In this document: positions 7,806-10,982 of the stretch, piece after piece | Layout: every line of letters starts with the position of its first letter | How positions within the stretch are numbered: the first letter of the stretch is position 1 | Assembly (NCBI GenBank): GCA_031273515.1 | Contig: JAISRU010000212.1 | Span: forward strand, 1-10,982 | Direction: 5' to 3' | DNA length: 10,982 bases | Source: Bacteroidales bacterium | GTDB taxonomy: Bacteria; Bacteroidota; Bacteroidia; Bacteroidales; WCHB1-69 | Translations under genes and position numbers: made by a program | Notes under the pieces: model-generated | Databases searched by the model: none | Seen by the model: the letters and a program-made list of their open reading frames with translations, nothing else | Told to the model about the DNA's origin: nothing

Positions 7806-10430
7806 TTACTTGTTTTTTAATTTCGTTAGATTATCGCGTAATGCTTTTAATTTAGTTTCTGCATCCAATTGTTTTTTTCGTTCCATGTCCACCACTTCAG
7901 GCTTGGCGTTGGCGACAAATTTTTCGTTCGACAACTTTTTAAGCACGGTGGAAAGAAATCCTTCATAATAGTTTATTTCCGTTTCTGTTTTTGTTATTTC
8001 TTCTTCCCTGTTGAGCAAGTCGTTTACAGGAACGACATATTCGGTTGTTCCCACCAAGAAAGAAACCGACTGATCCTCTTTTTCTTTCACAGGATTTATC
8101 TGCTCTATATTGCACAGGCGGACAATAACCGTATCAAATGCGTTGTTGTGTTGTCCGACAACCTGCAAATGCAGCGGCGTCTTGGTCGGTATATTTTTTT
8201 GCAGACGCACCGAACGAACGCCCGTAATGATTTCTTTTACCTTTGCAAAATCGGACGTCAGCTGCGTATCTGTTTGCTTTGGCTGAGGCGTCATTTGCAG
8301 CATAATACTTTCACCGTCTTCTCTTTTATCGAGCGACTGCCAGAGTTCTTCGGTAATGAAGGGCATGAAAGGATGCAGGAGTTTGAGCAGACTGTCAAAG
8401 AAATGCAAGGTAGCCGAACAGGTTGTCGGGTCGACAGGCTGCATGTATGCGGGTTTGATAATTTCCAGATACCACGAAGAAAATTCGTCCCAAAACAATT
8501 TGTAGATCATCATCAGGGCTTCGGACAAACGGTATTTTTCAAAAAGGTCTTCTATTTCGGGCAGGGTCTGATTGAGCAAAGCCTCAAACCATTGTACGGC
8601 AATTCGAGAGGCTTCCGGCTGAAGCACGGTGTTGTCTGTTTGCCAGCCTTTCACCAGACGGAAGGCGTTCCATATTTTATTACTGAAGTTTCGACCCTGT
8701 TCGCACAGACTTTCGTCGAAAGGGAGATCATTACCTGCGGGGGAAGTCAGCAGCATACCCATTCGGACTCCGTCAGCGCCGTATTTATCCATGAGGGCGA
8801 TAGGGTCTGGAGAGTTTCCCAAGGATTTGGACATTTTCCGTCCGAGTTTATCTCTCACGATGCCTGTGAAATAGACATTGCGAAAACAGGCTTCTTGTCG
8901 GTATTGATAGCCAGCCATAATCATGCGGGCGACCCAAAAGAAGATAATCTCAGGAGCCGTAACCAAGTCCTGCGTAGGATAATAGTACGAAATATCCGCA
9001 TTATCGGGATGGAGGATGCCGTCAAACACCGACAGGGGCCACAACCACGATGAAAACCATGTATCGAAAACGTCTTCATCCTGTCGCAAATCGTCTATTG
9101 TCAGAGGATAGTCCACTGTTCGGAGCGCTTCCTGATAGGCTTCATCTTTGGTTTCAGCCACCACAAAGCCTCCGCGAGGGAGATAGTAGGCAGGAATACG
9201 GTGTCCCCACCAAAGCTGACGGGATATATTCCAGTCTTTTATATTTTCCATCCAGTGTCGATAGATGTTTTTGAACTTGGCGGGACAGAATTTGACAGTA
9301 TCATTCATCACAGCGTCGAGCGCAGGTTTGGCGAGTTCCTGCATATTGAGAAACCACTGCATCGACAATCTGGGTTCGATTGCAGCATCGGTACGTTCGG
9401 AAAATCCTACTTTATGGGTATAGGGTTCTATTTTTTCTATCAGTCCTGCATGGGCGAGGTCTTTTTCCATTTGAGTGCGAGCGGCGAAACGATCCATACC
9501 GACATAGTTCAGACAGTGATTGTTCAGGGTACCGTCGTCGTTGAGGACGTCGATTGTTTCCAGATTGTATTTTGCTCCCAGCCGATAGTCGTTGACGTCG
9601 TGAGCGGGAGTAACTTTCAGACAACCTGTTCCAAATTCCGCATCCACATAATCGTCTTCAATGACGGGGATCACGCGATTTACAAGCGGGACAATCAGTT
9701 TTTTCCCTTTAAAGGATTTTGTTTTCTCGTCGTTGGGATGAATACAAACGGCGACGTCGCCAAAAATTGTTTCAGGACGAGTAGTTGCGATTACGGCATA
9801 GCCGTCTTTGCCTTCGATTTTATATTTGATATAGTAGAGTTTACCCTGTATTTCTTTGTAGATTACTTCTTCGTCCGACACGGCGGTGAGGGCTTTTGGA
9901 TCCCAGTTGACCATACGTACGTCTTTGTATATTTTGCCTTGACGGTAGAGGTCGCAAAAGACGCGGATAACGCTTTGAGTTCGGATTTCGTCCATAGTGA
10001 AACAGGTACGGTCCCAGTCGCAGGATGCTCCTAATTTTTTGAGTTGTTCGAGGATAATTCCGCCATGTTCGTTGGTCCAGTCCCAGGCGTGTTGAATGAA
10101 TTGTTCGCGGGAGAGGTCTTGTTTACGGATACCTTGTTGAGCCAGTTTAGCGATTACTTTGGCTTCGGTGGCGATAGAAGCATGATCCGTACCGGGAACC
10201 CAGCAAGCATTTTTGCCTGACATTCGAGCTTTTCTGACCAAGACGTCCTGAATAGTATTGTTCAACATGTGTCCCATGTGAAGGATACCTGTCACATTGG
10301 GAGGAGGTATAACAATAGTATAAGGTTCTCGGCAGTCATCAGGGACTGACCTGAACAGCTTATGTTTCAACCAATACTGATAATTTTTTGTTTCGACGTC
10401 TGCGGGATTGTATTTACTTGTTAGTTCCAT
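7806..10430 (-). CDS. valS: Valine--tRNA ligase
   Basis: ValS charges tRNA-Val with valine in the cytosol, using ATP and releasing AMP and pyrophosphate. The 874-residue class I synthetase is full length. [13 protein letters not shown] (42-54) carries the HIGH-type motif as HMGH (51-54), and KMSKS is at 532-536 in [13 protein letters not shown]. The editing (CP1) domain shows ATTRPET (215-221) and [16 protein letters not shown] (267-282), which hydrolyses mischarged Thr-t[16 protein letters not shown] (404-416) and [13 protein letters not shown] (453-465) are typical of ValS. The C-terminus (about 808-874) is charged and heptad-like, matching the coiled-coil arm that grips tRNA. The ATG at 10430 follows an A/T-rich leader without a Shine-Dalgarno site and lies 34 bp downstream of a -7 box. 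hppA follows after 12 bp. Confidence 0.98.
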   Translation of the reverse strand: MELTSKYNPADVETKNYQYWLKHKLFRSVPDDCREPYTIVIPPPNVTGILHMGHMLNNTIQDVLVRKARMSGKNACWVPGTDHASIATEAKVIAKLAQQGIRKQDLSREQFIQHAWDWTNEHGGIILEQLKKLGASCDWDRTCFTMDEIRTQSVIRVFCDLYRQGKIYKDVRMVNWDPKALTAVSDEEVIYKEIQGKLYYIKYKIEGKDGYAVIATTRPETIFGDVAVCIHPNDEKTKSFKGKKLIVPLVNRVIPVIEDDYVDAEFGTGCLKVTPAHDVNDYRLGAKYNLETIDVLNDDGTLNNHCLNYVGMDRFAARTQMEKDLAHAGLIEKIEPYTHKVGFSERTDAAIEPRLSMQWFLNMQELAKPALDAVMNDTVKFCPAKFKNIYRHWMENIKDWNISRQLWWGHRIPAYYLPRGGFVVAETKDEAYQEALRTVDYPLTIDDLRQDEDVFDTWFSSWLWPLSVFDGILHPDNADISYYYPTQDLVTAPEIIFFWVARMIMAGYQYRQEACFRNVYFTGIVRDKLGRKMSKSLGNSPDPIALMDKYGADGVRMGMLLTSPAGNDLPFDESLCEQGRNFSNKIWNAFRLVKGWQTDNTVLQPEASRIAVQWFEALLNQTLPEIEDLFEKYRLSEALMMIYKLFWDEFSSWYLEIIKPAYMQPVDPTTCSATLHFFDSLLKLLHPFMPFITEELWQSLDKREDGESIMLQMTPQPKQTDTQLTSDFAKVKEIITGVRSVRLQKNIPTKTPLHLQVVGQHNNAFDTVIVRLCNIEQINPVKEKEDQSVSFLVGTTEYVVPVNDLLNREEEITKTETEINYYEGFLSTVLKKLSNEKFVANAKPEVVDMERKKQLDAETKLKALRDNLTKLKNK

Positions 10431-10464
10431 AAATTAATTTAGATACGGTGGAAAAATCCGACTG

Positions 10465-10472
10465 CAAAAGTA
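10465..10472 (-). promoter_or_regulatory. Bacteroidetes-type -7 promoter box for valS-hppA
   Basis: The - strand reads TACTTTTG here, an exact match to TAnnTTTG, the -7 element recognised by the Bacteroidetes primary sigma factor, and it is followed by CA as is common. It lies 34 bp upstream of the valS ATG. The expected -33 TTG region coincides with the AAAATTG heptamer array (10480-10507), where no clear TTG is visible on the - strand at the usual spacing. The repeat may therefore have replaced or now form the upstream promoter part. Confidence 0.6.
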
Positions 10473-10479
10473 CACAAAA

Positions 10480-10507
10480 AAAATTGAAAATTGAAAATTG
10501 AAAATTG
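10480..10507 (+). repeat. AAAATTG heptamer array (four units)
   Basis: Four exact copies of AAAATTG run head to tail. They form the left border of the second mosaic element, and the right border carries the inverse sequence: GAAAATTGAAAAT at 10486-10498 is exactly reverse complementary to 10641-10653. The array starts 8 bp beyond the valS -7 box. Confidence 0.9.
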
Positions 10508-10569
10508 CCATACGGGTGATTATTGTCTTCCCCCATTGTCCTCGCCATTGTCTGAACTCTGATTTATTA

Positions 10570-10601
10570 GTGGACGAGTGAACAAGTGGACAAGTGAACA
10601 G
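10570..10601 (-). repeat. Tandem pair of 16-bp repeats, inverted relative to 5219-5250
   Basis: On the + strand GTGGACGAGTGAACAA (10570-10585) is followed by GTGGACAAGTGAACAG (10586-10601), 14 of 16 identical. The reverse complement reads GTTCACTTGTCCAC and GTTCACTCGTCCAC, the same unit as the 5219-5250 pair, and again ends in CTAATAA. Confidence 0.8.
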
Positions 10602-10643
10602 GAGCGCAAAACGACGATTATTGTCTTGAACTTTCATTCCATT

Positions 10644-10796
10644 TTCAATTTTCCAGATGAACAATTCAATTTTCCAGATGAACAATTCAATTTCCCAGAT
10701 GAACAATTCAATTTTCCAGATGAACAATTCAATTTTCCAGATGAACAATTCAATTTCTCAGATGAACAATTCAATTTTCCAGATGAACAATTCAAT
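10644..10796. repeat. 21-bp direct tandem repeat, seven full units
   Basis: Seven contiguous 21-bp units start at 10644, 10665, 10686, 10707, 10728, 10749 and 10770, followed by a 6-base partial copy. Each begins TTCAATTT and ends CAGATGAACAA. Units 3 and 6 differ from the rest by one base each (TTCCC and TTCTC for TTTCC). Because 21 is a multiple of three and the unit has no stop in several frames, short repetitive open frames appear on both strands. None has a supported start or function. The array begins inside the inverted heptamer at the right border of the mosaic element, which suggests amplification from that end. Confidence 0.95.
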
Positions 10797-10820
10797 ATTA
10801 AAACAAAAGACAGCAATGCC

Positions 10821-10982
10821 TGTCCCCTTAGGGACAAAATGTTGGTAGAAAACGGAATGTAAAATACCCGCCGCCGTCCCGTCAGGGACGGAATGTTGGG
10901 TGTATTTCAGATTGTCGCAAGCGTAAAAAATTCCGCAGGGATGGAATTGATGTCGAAGACATCGTATGTTTATAGAAACAAG
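10821..10982. repeat. Array of small hairpins with AATGTTGG tails, running off the window
   Basis: TGTCCC-CTTA-GGGACA (10821-10836) and CCGTCCC-GTCA-GGGACGG (10874-10891) are perfect short hairpins with 4-base loops. Each is followed by AATGTTGG in the blocks GGGACAAAATGTTGG (10831-10845) and GGGACGGAATGTTGG (10885-10899), exactly 54 bp apart. A weaker third member, ATTCC...GGAAT (10930-10947) with GGGATGGAATTGATG, comes about 55 bp later. It is followed by GATGTC-GAA-GACATC (10949-10963). No gene is visible in this stretch. It is probably a member of an interspersed palindromic repeat family; whether it continues beyond the window is unknown. Confidence 0.65.

Larger units (their letters stand above)
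10480..10653. repeat. Second mosaic heptamer-bounded element, related to 5148-5328
   Basis: The region is bounded by inverted heptamers (perfect 13-bp inverted repeat 10486-10498 / 10641-10653). It contains GCGCAAAACGACGATTATT (10604-10622; 18 of 19 bases as in 5166-5184, same orientation), a 16-mer pair (10570-10601) and, on the - strand, ATCAGAGTTCAGACAA (10548-10563; 15 of 16 as in 5281-5296). The last two are inverted relative to the first copy. ATTGTC also recurs at 10522, 10535 and 10547, a degenerate 12-13 bp repeat. No gene is credible here. It may be a decayed or rearranged copy of the same noncoding element. Confidence 0.6.

Noticed and set aside
7869..9053. Long open frame on the + strand (394 codons) antisense to valS, and another at 9201-10034
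   Set aside because: Both lie entirely opposite the well-conserved valS gene, show no family motifs and have compositions expected of an antisense shadow.
10578..10862. Open frames encoding 7-residue repeats (such as NFPDEQF or CSSGKLN) across the 21-bp array
   Set aside because: The unit is stop-free in several frames on both strands because 21 is divisible by three. There is no start context, conserved flank or frame-specific constraint.
10480..10982. Possible CRISPR array
   Set aside because: The 21-bp units are contiguous without spacers, and the hairpin units have varied stems. No cas gene is in the window.

Overview
The window looks like chromosomal DNA from a member of the Bacteroidota, most likely Bacteroidales. 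The evidence is moderate-to-low GC by eye, start sites without clear Shine-Dalgarno sequences, a textbook Bacteroidetes -7 promoter box (TACTTTTG, form TAnnTTTG) upstream of valS, secreted proteins of Bacteroidetes style, and intergenic regions full of short A/T-rich repeats. No taxon below that level can be supported.

Layout. On the + strand (1-2525) there is a tight three-gene operon: the 3' part of pgi (glucose-6-phosphate isomerase, 5' end outside the window), speB (agmatinase-type ureohydrolase) and pdxJ (pyridoxine 5'-phosphate synthase). The gaps are 3 bp and a 4-bp ATGA overlap. It converges on a second operon read from the - strand (5049 to 2590): rpe (ribulose-phosphate 3-epimerase), a predicted outer-membrane beta-barrel protein and a predicted secreted beta-propeller protein, each 3 bp apart. 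A 49-bp imperfect hairpin lies between the convergent operons. Upstream of these, also on the - strand, is a valS-hppA pair (10430 to 5340, 12 bp apart): valyl-tRNA synthetase and a membrane-bound proton-pumping pyrophosphatase with the lysine that marks K+-independent enzymes.

How the genes fit together. Pgi and Rpe handle sugar phosphates. PdxJ makes the B6 vitamer whose coenzyme form is needed by arginine decarboxylase, the enzyme that supplies agmatine to SpeB. ValS releases pyrophosphate, which HppA can hydrolyse to pump protons. These links are inferences from known reactions.

The least ordinary material is intergenic. Regions 5148-5347 and 10480-10653 are related mosaic elements. Each is bounded by inverted arrays of 7-bp repeats (AGAATTG or AAAATTG) and carries shared internal modules: a duplicated 16-mer, a 19-bp module and a 16-bp module. 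The 19-bp module has the same orientation in both copies while the other two are inverted. The first copy has perfect 20-bp terminal inverted repeats and resembles a MITE, and the flanking heptamers supply the hppA stop codon. A shorter relative is the hairpin at 2525-2573. The 3' end of the window carries seven copies of a 21-bp tandem repeat followed by small hairpins spaced about 55 bp apart with a conserved AATGTTGG tail. No defence system, CRISPR array, RNA gene or transposase gene is visible.
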